From Paenibacillus tuaregi (GTDB lineage Bacteria > Bacillota > Bacilli > Paenibacillales > Paenibacillaceae): a stretch of DNA of 64,000 nt. The notes under the pieces were generated by a model, which was given only the letters and a program-made list of their open reading frames with translations, did no database searches and had not been told where the DNA came from. Every line of letters begins with the position of its first letter. The first letter of the stretch is position 1. The position numbers and the translations under genes are program-made. Of the stretch, positions 8,059 to 16,044 are shown one piece after another. Location of the stretch: the NCBI RefSeq assembly GCF_900086655.1, contig NZ_LT575476.1, forward strand, positions 4,106,543 through 4,170,542. Direction: 5' to 3'.

Positions 8059-8198
8059 TTTGCATGGAGCGATACCGGCGTGACAGGCGGAGCGATGCTG
8101 GGTGACCAGAGCATAATAAACGTTAGAGCCGAACGGGCAGTTAGCGTGTGTGCTGATTTAGACTTTACTTTTGTCTTTGAATGGTTGGAAATAGCTTA

Positions 8199-8231
8199 AT
8201 AAACCGCCCTTTACGGGGCGGTTTATTTTTT
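8199..8231. terminator. Bidirectional terminator between cwlJ and the sulfur operon
   Basis: AATAAACCGCCC pairs with GGGCGGTTTATT around a five- to six-base loop and is followed by TTTTT on the plus strand. It probably serves both convergent transcripts. Confidence 0.8.
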
Positions 8232-8269
8232 GATTAAAATCAACATTAAGATTTAGCCTAGCCTTTAAC

Positions 8270-9202
8270 CTAAGCCGATTGAATCCCTTTCTCCGGCTGC
8301 GTAGCTACCTTGGTATGGGTGATGCTGCGGCGGCCGTCGATGCTGACCGGCACATCCCCGTCGATCGTGACTCTGCGGACAACCCGGTGCTGATCTCCAT
8401 AATCATTCACCGCGTAATGCTGGGTCGCCCGGTTATCCCAGACCACAACGTCCCCGGCGGACCAGCGCCAGCGCACCGTGTTCTCCAGCTTCGTAATGTG
8501 GGATTGGAGCAGCGAGATCAATTGGGCGGAGTCATTGGCAGAGAGCCCTTTGATCTTTTTCGCAAAATGGCCCAGCAGCAGCGACCGCTCCCCTGTCTCC
8601 GGGTGTACCCGGACTAACGGATGCTCAGTCTCATACAAGGTGGAGACGAACACCTCCTTATGATGGCGGACCGCCTCTTCGGATACGTGCTCCCGGTGTG
8701 CCGCATAATCATATTGATTCGTGTGAACCGCCCATAAATGGTCCACGAAATTCCGCAGCTCTTCCGGGAGATTCTCATAGGCCGCCACCGTGTTGGCCCA
8801 CACCGTGTCTCCTCCTGCGGCTGGCACTACAACAGACCTCAGGATGGATGCCTGCGGATAGGCATCCACAAAGCTCACGTCCGTATGCCAGGAATCCGCT
8901 CTCCCGCCATGTGAGGAGTCCAGCTCAAGCACATAATTAGTTCCGTCTTTGATCGGTACCGTCGGATGAGCCACCGGAGCGCCGAAAATTCCGGCAAGCG
9001 CTTCCTGCCCGGCATCGTCCAAGTGCTGCTGTCCACGGAAAAAGATCACCTTGTACTTTAGCAGCGCCTCCCGGATCGCTTGCACCGTATCCGTGTCCAG
9101 ATCGGCACTTAAATGTATACCGCGGATCTCTGCACCAATTCTCCCGCCAACCGGATGAACCTCAATACCGACATTTACGCTTTCGTTAATCAAATGACTC
9201 AT
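8270..9202 (-). CDS. TauD/TfdA family 2-oxoglutarate-dependent dioxygenase
   Basis: A 310-residue Fe(II)/2-oxoglutarate oxygenase. The iron triad is visible as HTD in DSWHTDVSF and a distal His in DNRATQHYAVNDY. The 2-oxoglutarate-binding Arg is in the following HRVVRRVT. In TauD and the alkylsulfatase AtsK such enzymes hydroxylate the carbon next to sulfur to release sulfite or sulfate. It is the last gene of a five-gene minus-strand operon with a flavin monooxygenase and a sulfonate-type importer, which supports organosulfur use. The exact substrate (taurine, alkyl sulfate, other sulfonate) is open. It starts behind AAGGAGG. Confidence 0.8.
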   Translation of the reverse strand: MSHLINESVNVGIEVHPVGGRIGAEIRGIHLSADLDTDTVQAIREALLKYKVIFFRGQQHLDDAGQEALAGIFGAPVAHPTVPIKDGTNYVLELDSSHGGRADSWHTDVSFVDAYPQASILRSVVVPAAGGDTVWANTVAAYENLPEELRNFVDHLWAVHTNQYDYAAHREHVSEEAVRHHKEVFVSTLYETEHPLVRVHPETGERSLLLGHFAKKIKGLSANDSAQLISLLQSHITKLENTVRWRWSAGDVVVWDNRATQHYAVNDYGDQHRVVRRVTIDGDVPVSIDGRRSITHTKVATQPEKGIQSA

Positions 9203-9250
9203 TCACCATTCCTCCTTATATTGGATCCTGATTAGGGTTGAAACCATTCA

Positions 9251-10612
9251 TTAAGAAGTCGCCTGTGAAGCGGTATAGGTAAAAGCGGCCGGGTGCTCGG
9301 GCCGTCTCAGCCCCAGGTGATCCCTCAGCGTTGTTCCCGAATACTCGGTGCGGAACAATCCGCGCCGCTGCAGCTCAGGTACAACCAGATCCACGAATTC
9401 CTCCAAGCCTCCCGGCAGATAAGGAGGCATAATATTGAATCCGTCTGCGGCCCCACCGCGGAACCATTCCTCCAATTGGTCCGCAATCTGGACCGGGGTG
9501 CCTTTGATCTCGCGGTGCCCCCGAGCTCCGGCTATCCGCTGGTACAGCTGGCGGATCGTCAGCTGCTCCCGCTCGGCCAGATCCTTCAGCAGCGTAAAGC
9601 GGGTCTTGCCGCCGTTAATCTCCGCCAGGTCAGGCAGGTCCGGCAGCGGCCCGTCAACCGGATATGGCGAGAGGTCCACACTGATAAGCTGGGACAGCAG
9701 GCTTACCCCTGCCTCCACAGGGATCAGCTGCTCCAGAAGCGCTTTCTTCTCCTCAGCCTCCGCTTCCGTTCTTCCGATAATCGGGAACACACCCGGCATG
9801 ATCTTAAGGTCGTCCGGCGAGCGCCCGTATTTCGCCAGCCTTCCTTTCACATCGCTGTAGAATTGCTGGGCTTCCTCCAAGGTCTGCCAAGCGGTGAAGA
9901 TCACCTCGGCTGTGCGGGCGGCAAGCTCCTTGCCGGGCTCCGATGAGCCGGCCTGGATAACAACCGGATATCCTTGAACCGGGCGGGCCACATTGAGCGG
10001 GCCTTTCACCGAGAACCACTCCCCTTTATGATGAAGGGGATGCAGCTTGCTCCGGTCAGCAAAAGCCGCGTTATCCTTATCGTACAAGAACGCGTCGTCC
10101 TCCCAGCTGTCCCAAAGGCCTGTCACCACGTTCAGGAACTCTTCCGCCCGCTCATACCGGAGGGAGTGAAGCAGATGCGCCTCCTTGTTAAAGTTATGGG
10201 CTTCGTCCGGGTTCGCCGACGTTACCACATTCCAGGCAGCCCGTCCGCCACTCAAATGATCCAGGGAGGCGAACTTCCGGGCAACATGGTAAGGCTCGTT
10301 ATAGGTGGTGGATACGGTTGCCGCCAGACCGACATGATCGGTGACCGCCGCGAGGGCGGACAACAGGGTGATCGGCTCAGGCCGCACCGTGACCGTCTGG
10401 GCGATGGCTTCGGGATATTTGTCCGAGACGGAATATCCGTCCGCAAGGAAGAGCATGTCGAACTTCCCCCGCTCCGCCGTCTGGGCCAGCTTCTTGTAGA
10501 ACTTCAGGTTCAGAACCTCCGAGGCCTCAGCCCCGGGAAAGCGCCAGGCTGCCACATGATGACCCGGGGTCATCAGGAAGGCGCCCAGCTTGATCTGCCG
10601 CTGCTCACTCAT
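9251..10612 (-). CDS. LLM-class flavin-dependent monooxygenase (NtaA/SnaA/DszA family)
   Basis: A 453-residue bacterial luciferase-like monooxygenase of the NtaA/DszA/SnaA subgroup, recognisable from MTPGHHVAAWRFPGA, GKFDMLFLADGYS, GLAATVSTTYNEPYHVARKF, SGGRAAWNVVTSANP and the C-terminal PPYLPGGLEEFVDLVVPELQ. Members use reduced FMN from a separate reductase to oxidise sulfones, sulfonates or aminopolycarboxylates. No flavin reductase is encoded nearby, so it must be supplied elsewhere. It lies 48 bases upstream of the TauD-like gene in the same operon and starts behind AAGGAGG. Confidence 0.85.
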   Translation of the reverse strand: MSEQRQIKLGAFLMTPGHHVAAWRFPGAEASEVLNLKFYKKLAQTAERGKFDMLFLADGYSVSDKYPEAIAQTVTVRPEPITLLSALAAVTDHVGLAATVSTTYNEPYHVARKFASLDHLSGGRAAWNVVTSANPDEAHNFNKEAHLLHSLRYERAEEFLNVVTGLWDSWEDDAFLYDKDNAAFADRSKLHPLHHKGEWFSVKGPLNVARPVQGYPVVIQAGSSEPGKELAARTAEVIFTAWQTLEEAQQFYSDVKGRLAKYGRSPDDLKIMPGVFPIIGRTEAEAEEKKALLEQLIPVEAGVSLLSQLISVDLSPYPVDGPLPDLPDLAEINGGKTRFTLLKDLAEREQLTIRQLYQRIAGARGHREIKGTPVQIADQLEEWFRGGAADGFNIMPPYLPGGLEEFVDLVVPELQRRGLFRTEYSGTTLRDHLGLRRPEHPAAFTYTASQATS

Positions 10613-10716
10613 CGATATATTCCTCCTTAAAATTCGCGTGTGAATTAATGTATTCCAATTTATTTACAGACCCTACGAATCCTCTGCTATGCCCTACCGT
10701 ATCCCTTCCTTACCCT

Positions 10717-11574
10717 TCATTCACTCTGTGTCTGCTTCCAGGAAGTCAGACGCCTTTCCAAGGTAACCAGTGCATAATTAAGCAGGACACCAAAGATCGA
10801 GATGGTCAGAATTCCGGCATACATCTCTGAGATTTGGAAGCTGAACTGAGTGTACTGTACGAAATAGCCGAGACCGGATTTCGCGCCGGCCATCTCCGCC
10901 GCAATCAGCACCAGGATGGAGGCGGCACCTGCCTGCCGGATGCCTACGAAAATCGTAGGTACCGATGCCGGCAAGACAACTTTCTGGAACAATCCCACCG
11001 AAGTCAGGCCCATGGAACGGGCAGACTTGATCAGCAGCGGATCCACATTACGGACCCCACTGATTGTATTCAGCAGCAGCGGGAAGACGCAGGCATAGAA
11101 AATAATTGCGATCTTCGAGGTCTCTCCAAGCCCAAGCAGCATAATAAAAACGGGAAGAAGCGCAAGTACGGCGGTATTGCGGAATAATTCGAGCAGCGGG
11201 TTCAAGTATTGTGCCGCCGTCTTCCACCAGCCGATAGCCAGCCCGAGCGGAATGCTAACAAGCAGAGCCAGCAGGAACCCTCCGAGAGATCGGGCCAGAC
11301 TGACCTGGGTATGCTCCGCAAGCTCTCCTGAAAGAAGCAGCCTCCACCATGTCTTAAGAACCTCGGTAAGTGGAGGAAGAAACGTAGCGTTGGTCCAGCC
11401 AAGCCGCGGGGCCGCTTCCCACAGTGCCAGAAATGCGGCCAGTACGATAACCGCCTTAAAGATCCGGTGAATCCTCCCAAGTCCCCATCCCAACAGACTC
11501 CTTGCCCTAGCTGGCGAACTCCTCCTGCCGCCCTCAAGACGGACCAGCGCCTCTCCTGTACTTGGATTAGCCAT
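10717..11574 (-). CDS. ABC transporter permease, SsuC/TauC type
   Basis: A 285-residue inner-membrane subunit with about six helices. The EAA-like loop SARSMGLTSVGLFQKVVLP contacts the ATPase. It belongs to the nitrate/sulfonate/taurine importer permease family. The gene starts inside the last bases of the ATPase gene (8-base overlap), so the two are coupled. The 104 bases between it and the monooxygenase gene show no terminator. Confidence 0.85.
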   Translation of the reverse strand: MANPSTGEALVRLEGGRRSSPARARSLLGWGLGRIHRIFKAVIVLAAFLALWEAAPRLGWTNATFLPPLTEVLKTWWRLLLSGELAEHTQVSLARSLGGFLLALLVSIPLGLAIGWWKTAAQYLNPLLELFRNTAVLALLPVFIMLLGLGETSKIAIIFYACVFPLLLNTISGVRNVDPLLIKSARSMGLTSVGLFQKVVLPASVPTIFVGIRQAGAASILVLIAAEMAGAKSGLGYFVQYTQFSFQISEMYAGILTISIFGVLLNYALVTLERRLTSWKQTQSE

Positions 11575-12457
11575 TGAACCCTGCCCCCTTCACTGGTATT
11601 TTGGAGCCGGCTGCCGTAAGGCTTCGGCTCTTCTCCTGCTCTTGTGCCCGCTGTACCTCATCCTTTAGCAAATCCCAGATTTGGTGTCTTACCCGCACAA
11701 AGTCCGGGTGGGCGCGCAGATCCTCCTCCGAGGTTCTCGACTCGAACGGAACCGCAATCACTTCCTTGATCCTTCCCGGACGGGAGGTCATGACCGCAAC
11801 CCGCTGGCCCAGATATACCGCTTCTTCAATTCCGTGCGTGATGAACAGAATCGTCTTGCCCGTAGCTTCCCAAATTCGCAGCAGTTCACTCTGCAGGGTC
11901 TCCCGGGTCTGGGCATCCAAGGCGGCAAAAGGCTCATCCATTAGCAGCACATCCGGATCATACGCGAGGCTCCGGGCAATGGCGATCCGCTGCTTCATGC
12001 CGCCCGAGAGTTCATGCGGATACCGGTGCTCGAACCCGGCCAACCCGACCAGCTGGATGTATTCCAAGGCAAGCTTCCTCCTTTCCTTACGTGGAACCCC
12101 CTTGGCCTCAAGACCAAACTCCACATTCGCCAGAGCCGTCTTCCATGGGAACAAGGCGTACTGCTGGAACACAATGCCCCGGTCAAGGTCAGGACCGGTA
12201 ATCGGTCTTCCATCCAGAAGAACCTGCCCGCTGCTCGGCTTCGTCAGGCCTGCAACCAGATCCAGCAGGGTGGACTTGCCACAGCCGGATGGTCCTACAA
12301 TCACCATGAACTCCCCAGGGTGGATGTCCAAATTGATATTCTGGAGTGCGATAACCGGCTCGGAGCTGTCCCTGGATTGATCTGTATTCCGCTTGATCCG
12401 AAAAGATTTATTTACATCCTGTATGCTGATTTTTATGGATAGGGCAGTGCTCGACAT
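11567..12457 (-). CDS. ABC transporter ATP-binding protein, SsuB/TauB type
   Basis: A 296-residue ATPase with Walker A GPSGCGKST (about residue 65), signature LSGGMKQRIAIARS, Walker B VLLMDEPFAALD and switch His in FITHGIEEAV. The N-terminus has a lead of about 25 residues more than usual (RNTDQSRDSSEP). It powers the sulfonate-type importer with the adjacent permease and binding protein. Confidence 0.9.
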   Translation of the reverse strand: MSSTALSIKISIQDVNKSFRIKRNTDQSRDSSEPVIALQNINLDIHPGEFMVIVGPSGCGKSTLLDLVAGLTKPSSGQVLLDGRPITGPDLDRGIVFQQYALFPWKTALANVEFGLEAKGVPRKERRKLALEYIQLVGLAGFEHRYPHELSGGMKQRIAIARSLAYDPDVLLMDEPFAALDAQTRETLQSELLRIWEATGKTILFITHGIEEAVYLGQRVAVMTSRPGRIKEVIAVPFESRTSEEDLRAHPDFVRVRHQIWDLLKDEVQRAQEQEKSRSLTAAGSKIPVKGAGFNG

Positions 12458-12519
12458 ATCAAACCACTTCCTCTCATTTCACTGGTATTGATCAAACCTC
12501 TTCACAAGTTCTGCCTGTT

Positions 12520-13563
12520 TCACTTCCCGTTAGCATAGGGGTTGAACTCATTGGTATACAATTCCTTCGGATTCAGTTCCCCCTGCTTTAGCGTGCCTTC
12601 CTTCACCAGCCAATCGACCCAGGTGCTGAACTCCGCCTCTGAGATCGTTCCTCCCTTTCCCGCAACTCCTGTGCTCTTCCAGAACTTAATGGCGGTGGTG
12701 TCTTCCTTGCGGCCACGGCTGTTAATAATCTTCTCGTATCTGGCCACGACCTCATCGCGGGGTGTGGTCCGTGCCCACTCAATTGCTTGGGCTGTAGCTT
12801 CCACAAATTTGCGCGCTGCTTTCGGATTTTGCTGGATAAATTGCTTGGTCAGCACATAACTTCCGGCACTGAAGACACCGAACAAATCCTTATCTGTGAA
12901 CAGCGGATGAATGCCTCCGTGCTCCAACGCTTTATCTCTCAAAATTCCGCCAAGGGTGGCCACATCAATTTGCTGGGCCCGCAGTGTCTGTTCTGAGGTG
13001 ACCGGTGGAACAACAACCAAGGTCACTTGATCGATTTCCTCCTTCGTTAATCCCTGACGGTGCAAATATTCCTTGATCACGAACTCATGATGGGCCCCGA
13101 GCGTATTGACGGCGATCTTCTTGCCAATCAAATCTCTGGCCGTCTTAATCGGGCTCCCGTCCAGCACGTAATAACCTGTCCATGTGTTGTCATCCACACC
13201 GTAATAAGCAATCACGGGCGTAATTGGGGCCTTGGCTGCAAGCAGCTTTACAATCGCTCCGTTAAAAGCGCCCCCGAAATCCGTATCCCCGGTAACGACA
13301 GACTGGATATCCTGGGGTCCACTGATCGTATTTCCGATGTACTTAAGTTTCAGCGGAGCCAGATAGCCTAAATCTTCAGCCAACTCGGGATAAGTAACTG
13401 CGCCCACGCTCCCTTGATAACGGAGCTCGGATACCTCGAGCCCGCCCTGTCCGGCGGCGCTTGCCGTGGTTGTCTTGCTTCCGCCGCATCCGGATATAAC
13501 CAGTGTTGACGCCAGCAGCAGCGCTGCGGCTGCGGTACCTGCAATTTTGGAAACTGCAATCAT
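12520..13563 (-). CDS. ABC transporter substrate-binding lipoprotein, SsuA/TauA/NMT1 family
   Basis: About 347 residues with a lipoprotein signal (LLLASTLVISGCGG) and the SsuA/TauA-like two-lobe fold (YQGSVGAVTYPELAEDLGYL, GDTDFGGAFNGAIVKLLAAK, GKKIAVNTLGAHHEFV). It captures the sulfonate or related anion outside the membrane. I chose the ATG at 13561-13563, eight bases after GGAGG. Upstream GTG and ATG codons lie on or inside that site. It is the first gene of the operon, behind a leader with an intrinsic terminator. Confidence 0.85.
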   Translation of the reverse strand: MIAVSKIAGTAAAALLLASTLVISGCGGSKTTTASAAGQGGLEVSELRYQGSVGAVTYPELAEDLGYLAPLKLKYIGNTISGPQDIQSVVTGDTDFGGAFNGAIVKLLAAKAPITPVIAYYGVDDNTWTGYYVLDGSPIKTARDLIGKKIAVNTLGAHHEFVIKEYLHRQGLTKEEIDQVTLVVVPPVTSEQTLRAQQIDVATLGGILRDKALEHGGIHPLFTDKDLFGVFSAGSYVLTKQFIQQNPKAARKFVEATAQAIEWARTTPRDEVVARYEKIINSRGRKEDTTAIKFWKSTGVAGKGGTISEAEFSTWVDWLVKEGTLKQGELNPKELYTNEFNPYANGK

Positions 13564-13652
13564 GAGCATGACCTCCACCTCAAATCAAATTTTCATTTTC
13601 CATACTGCCAGCTCGTTCAACCAATCAACCAAAGCGGAATGTGACAGGGAAC

Positions 13653-13688
13653 AAAAAAAGACACATTCATCTCGGGGATGATCGTGTC
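13653..13688 (-). terminator. Intrinsic terminator in the leader of the sulfur operon
   Basis: GACAC..TCATC pairs with GATGA..GTGTC around a CCCGA loop and is followed by seven T on the minus strand. It lies downstream of the promoter at 13749-13777 and upstream of the substrate-binding gene, so it is either an attenuator or the end of a short RNA. It could also stop read-through from kdpE. Confidence 0.75.
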
Positions 13689-13748
13689 TCCGGTGGTCCG
13701 GTCGATTAAATTAACAAATACCAATAAGATTACTAAGATTTAAATGTG

Positions 13749-13777
13749 ATATTACAGGCTCTCACCTATGTAGTCAA
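13749..13777 (-). promoter_or_regulatory. Promoter of the sulfur operon leader
   Basis: On the minus strand TTGACT (13772-13777) is followed after 17 bases by TAATAT (13749-13754). A perfect small inverted repeat, TTTTC-TG-GAAAA (13782-13793), sits just upstream of the -35 and could bind an activator. Confidence 0.65.
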
Positions 13778-13812
13778 TACCTTTTCTGGAAAAAATATTA
13801 TCCGCCCTCTTT

Positions 13813-14511
13813 CTACATTTCCTGCCAAGCGAACCTGTAGCCTATGCCCGGCTCCGTCAGAATATACTTCGGCCTTGCCGGATCTTCCTCGATTTTCTTC
13901 CGCAAATGGCCAACATACACCCTCAGGTACTGGCTGTCGGACTCATACTGATGACCACCCCATACCTGCTTCAGCAGCTGCTTGTGGGTCATAACACGTC
14001 CCGCGTTAATGGCCAGGACTTTAAGCAGATCATATTCTGTCGGTGTCAGCTTCAGCTTCTCCCCATGAAGCTCCACCAAGCGTTGGGACAGGTCGATGAC
14101 CAGTCCGCCCAGCCTTAACACAGGCTCATCCTGGGTCTTCGCGGTATGCCTGAGAGCAACCCGCATGCGGGCAAGCAGTTCTCCCATCCCAAAGGGCTTG
14201 GTGACATAGTCGTCCGCCCCCAGATCGAGCGCCTCCACCTTGTCCTGCTCCTGATCCAGCGCCGTTAGAATAATGATCGGCATCTGCGCCCACTCGCGGA
14301 TCTGCCTAAGTACCTCCATCCCGGTGATATCAGGCAGTCCCAAGTCCAGCACAATCAGGTCTGGGCGGATCATCGTGGCCTGAACTACCCCTTCCTGTCC
14401 AGTCGCCGCCTCCGAAATATCATAACCGTGTGCGTTCAGCGTCACTCTTAGCAGCTTGCGAATCTGGGGTTCATCATCAATGATTAGTATCTTCGCGCCT
14501 GATAGGCTCAT
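13813..14511 (-). CDS. kdpE: Response regulator KdpE
   Basis: A 232-residue OmpR-class regulator. The receiver domain (residues 7-120) has acidic DDE, phospho-acceptor Asp in LIVLDLGLPD (about residue 55) and Lys in DDYVTKPF. The winged helix follows with LTPTEYDLLKVLAINAG and RVYVGHLRKKIE. Its ATG overlaps the stop of the kinase gene in ATGA, so the two are coupled. It should activate the kdp structural operon; a good candidate binding site lies at 23105-23124. Confidence 0.93.
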   Translation of the reverse strand: MSLSGAKILIIDDEPQIRKLLRVTLNAHGYDISEAATGQEGVVQATMIRPDLIVLDLGLPDITGMEVLRQIREWAQMPIIILTALDQEQDKVEALDLGADDYVTKPFGMGELLARMRVALRHTAKTQDEPVLRLGGLVIDLSQRLVELHGEKLKLTPTEYDLLKVLAINAGRVMTHKQLLKQVWGGHQYESDSQYLRVYVGHLRKKIEEDPARPKYILTEPGIGYRFAWQEM

Positions 14512-16040
14512 ATCTTCCCATCCTCTCCCTCTGCCATGTGGACCGGCAGCAGAATTACAATTTCGGTCCCTTGTCCAGTCCCACTTCGTGCTGTAATTCT
14601 TCCGCCATGTGCTTCCACAATGCTTTTACAAATGGCAAGCCCAAGTCCTGTTCCAGGAATTGAGCTGGTTGCCTTCCCCCTGTAGAACTTCTCGAACACC
14701 ATCTGAAGCTCGCCCGCCGGGATTCCTTTACCCTCGTCGCGCACCTTCAGCTCCAGCATTGCCCCGCTCCTGCCTGCCTCAATTAGAATCCGGCTGTTCT
14801 CCGGCGAATATTTCACCGCATTGCTGACCACATTGATCAGCACCTGCTCCATCAGCACTTCATCTAGTGGAACTGAAGGCAGATCCGGGTCAAAACGGAC
14901 ATCCACCACCCGCTGCTGTAAGCTGTCCTTCAGCTGGGTAAGCGCAACGCCTACGATATCCTCCACCCCGCACCAGTGCTTGTTCAAGCGCAGCATGCCG
15001 CTCTCGATCCGGACCATGCCCAGCAGGTTGCCGACCAGTCTGTTCATCCGGCCCGCCCCTTCACGTATCGTGACCAGCAGCTCCCTGCGGTCTTCCGGGG
15101 TAAAGAGGGACTCGTGTTCCAGAAGACTGGTCACCGAACCGGTAACTGCCGCAAGCGGGGTCCGCAGCTCATGAGAGAGTGAATCGAGCATCGCCGTCCG
15201 CAGCTTCTCCGACTCCGCCGAGAGCTGGGCAACCTTGGCTTCACTGGCGAGCTTCACTCTGGAGATGGCCACGGCCACCAGGTCTGACAAGGCTTCCGCC
15301 GTCAGGATCAAACCCGGCATCTCGGCCAGCGGAATGTCCCCAACACTAATAACCAGGACACCGTGGACCTGACGGTCTGTATGCAGGGGGACATACAGCT
15401 CCGAAGCTTCCCGCAGGGACTTGGTCCCCCGTCCTGCGATGGCATTATGCCGGTATACCCAGGCGGCCACCGACACATGGGCCTCATCTGCCGCCCATGC
15501 TTGCGCATCCATGGGATACACCTCCATGGACATCGGCTCTACTCTAGACGGCAGCAGCACGGCGGCCTGCGCCTTCAGCATTTCCGAAATATGAGGCACA
15601 ACCTCCGCCAGCAAAGCCTCCAGGTCCGATACAGCTGTAATCTTGCGGCTCAAGGCATACAGCGCGGCCGTGCTCGCTTCCCTCTGCCGGGCCTGAACTA
15701 TTTGGCTTCTCAGCTTGGAGGCAAGCCCTGCTGTCAGTCCGGCTACGGACATGAATACTATAAATGAGATCAAATATCTCAGATCCGATACCGTAAAGCT
15801 GAATACCGGGGGCACGAAAAAGAAGTCAAAGGCGAGAATGCCTATCCCCGCAGTGAAGAATGCAGGTCCCCTTCCCCATCTCACGGCACTGTACAGCACA
15901 GGCACCAGATATAGAAGCACCGCATTAACCTGGTCAAAAAAATCCCTGGTGGCCCGAAGGCCAATCGTCATCAAAACAATAAACAGCACCGTAATCAAAT
16001 ACGGTTTCCATATGAATGATTCCGTCGTTTTCTGTTCCAT
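14508..16040 (-). CDS. kdpD: Sensor histidine kinase half of a split KdpD (DUF4118-GAF-HisKA-HATPase)
   Basis: A 510-residue membrane kinase that matches only the C-terminal half of normal KdpD. Four closely packed helices (DUF4118) occupy about residues 12-115, then a GAF-like region, the H box SLSHELRTPLA near residue 289, and an ATPase domain with N, G1 and G2 boxes (INVVSNAVKYSP, VRDEGKGIP, GTGLGLAI). It has no N-terminal KdpD/USP sensor of its own. The start lies 4 bases after the stop of the sensor-half gene and in another reading frame, with a weak AGGA site, so it is probably coupled. It phosphorylates KdpE. Confidence 0.88.
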   Translation of the reverse strand: MEQKTTESFIWKPYLITVLFIVLMTIGLRATRDFFDQVNAVLLYLVPVLYSAVRWGRGPAFFTAGIGILAFDFFFVPPVFSFTVSDLRYLISFIVFMSVAGLTAGLASKLRSQIVQARQREASTAALYALSRKITAVSDLEALLAEVVPHISEMLKAQAAVLLPSRVEPMSMEVYPMDAQAWAADEAHVSVAAWVYRHNAIAGRGTKSLREASELYVPLHTDRQVHGVLVISVGDIPLAEMPGLILTAEALSDLVAVAISRVKLASEAKVAQLSAESEKLRTAMLDSLSHELRTPLAAVTGSVTSLLEHESLFTPEDRRELLVTIREGAGRMNRLVGNLLGMVRIESGMLRLNKHWCGVEDIVGVALTQLKDSLQQRVVDVRFDPDLPSVPLDEVLMEQVLINVVSNAVKYSPENSRILIEAGRSGAMLELKVRDEGKGIPAGELQMVFEKFYRGKATSSIPGTGLGLAICKSIVEAHGGRITARSGTGQGTEIVILLPVHMAEGEDGKI

Positions 16041-16044
16041 ATTC

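Noticed and set aside
13580..13800. SAM-I (S-box) or T-box leader for the sulfur operon
   Set aside because: Neither the S-box core nor the T-box AGGGTGG element is present. Only a promoter, a terminator and a palindrome can be supported.
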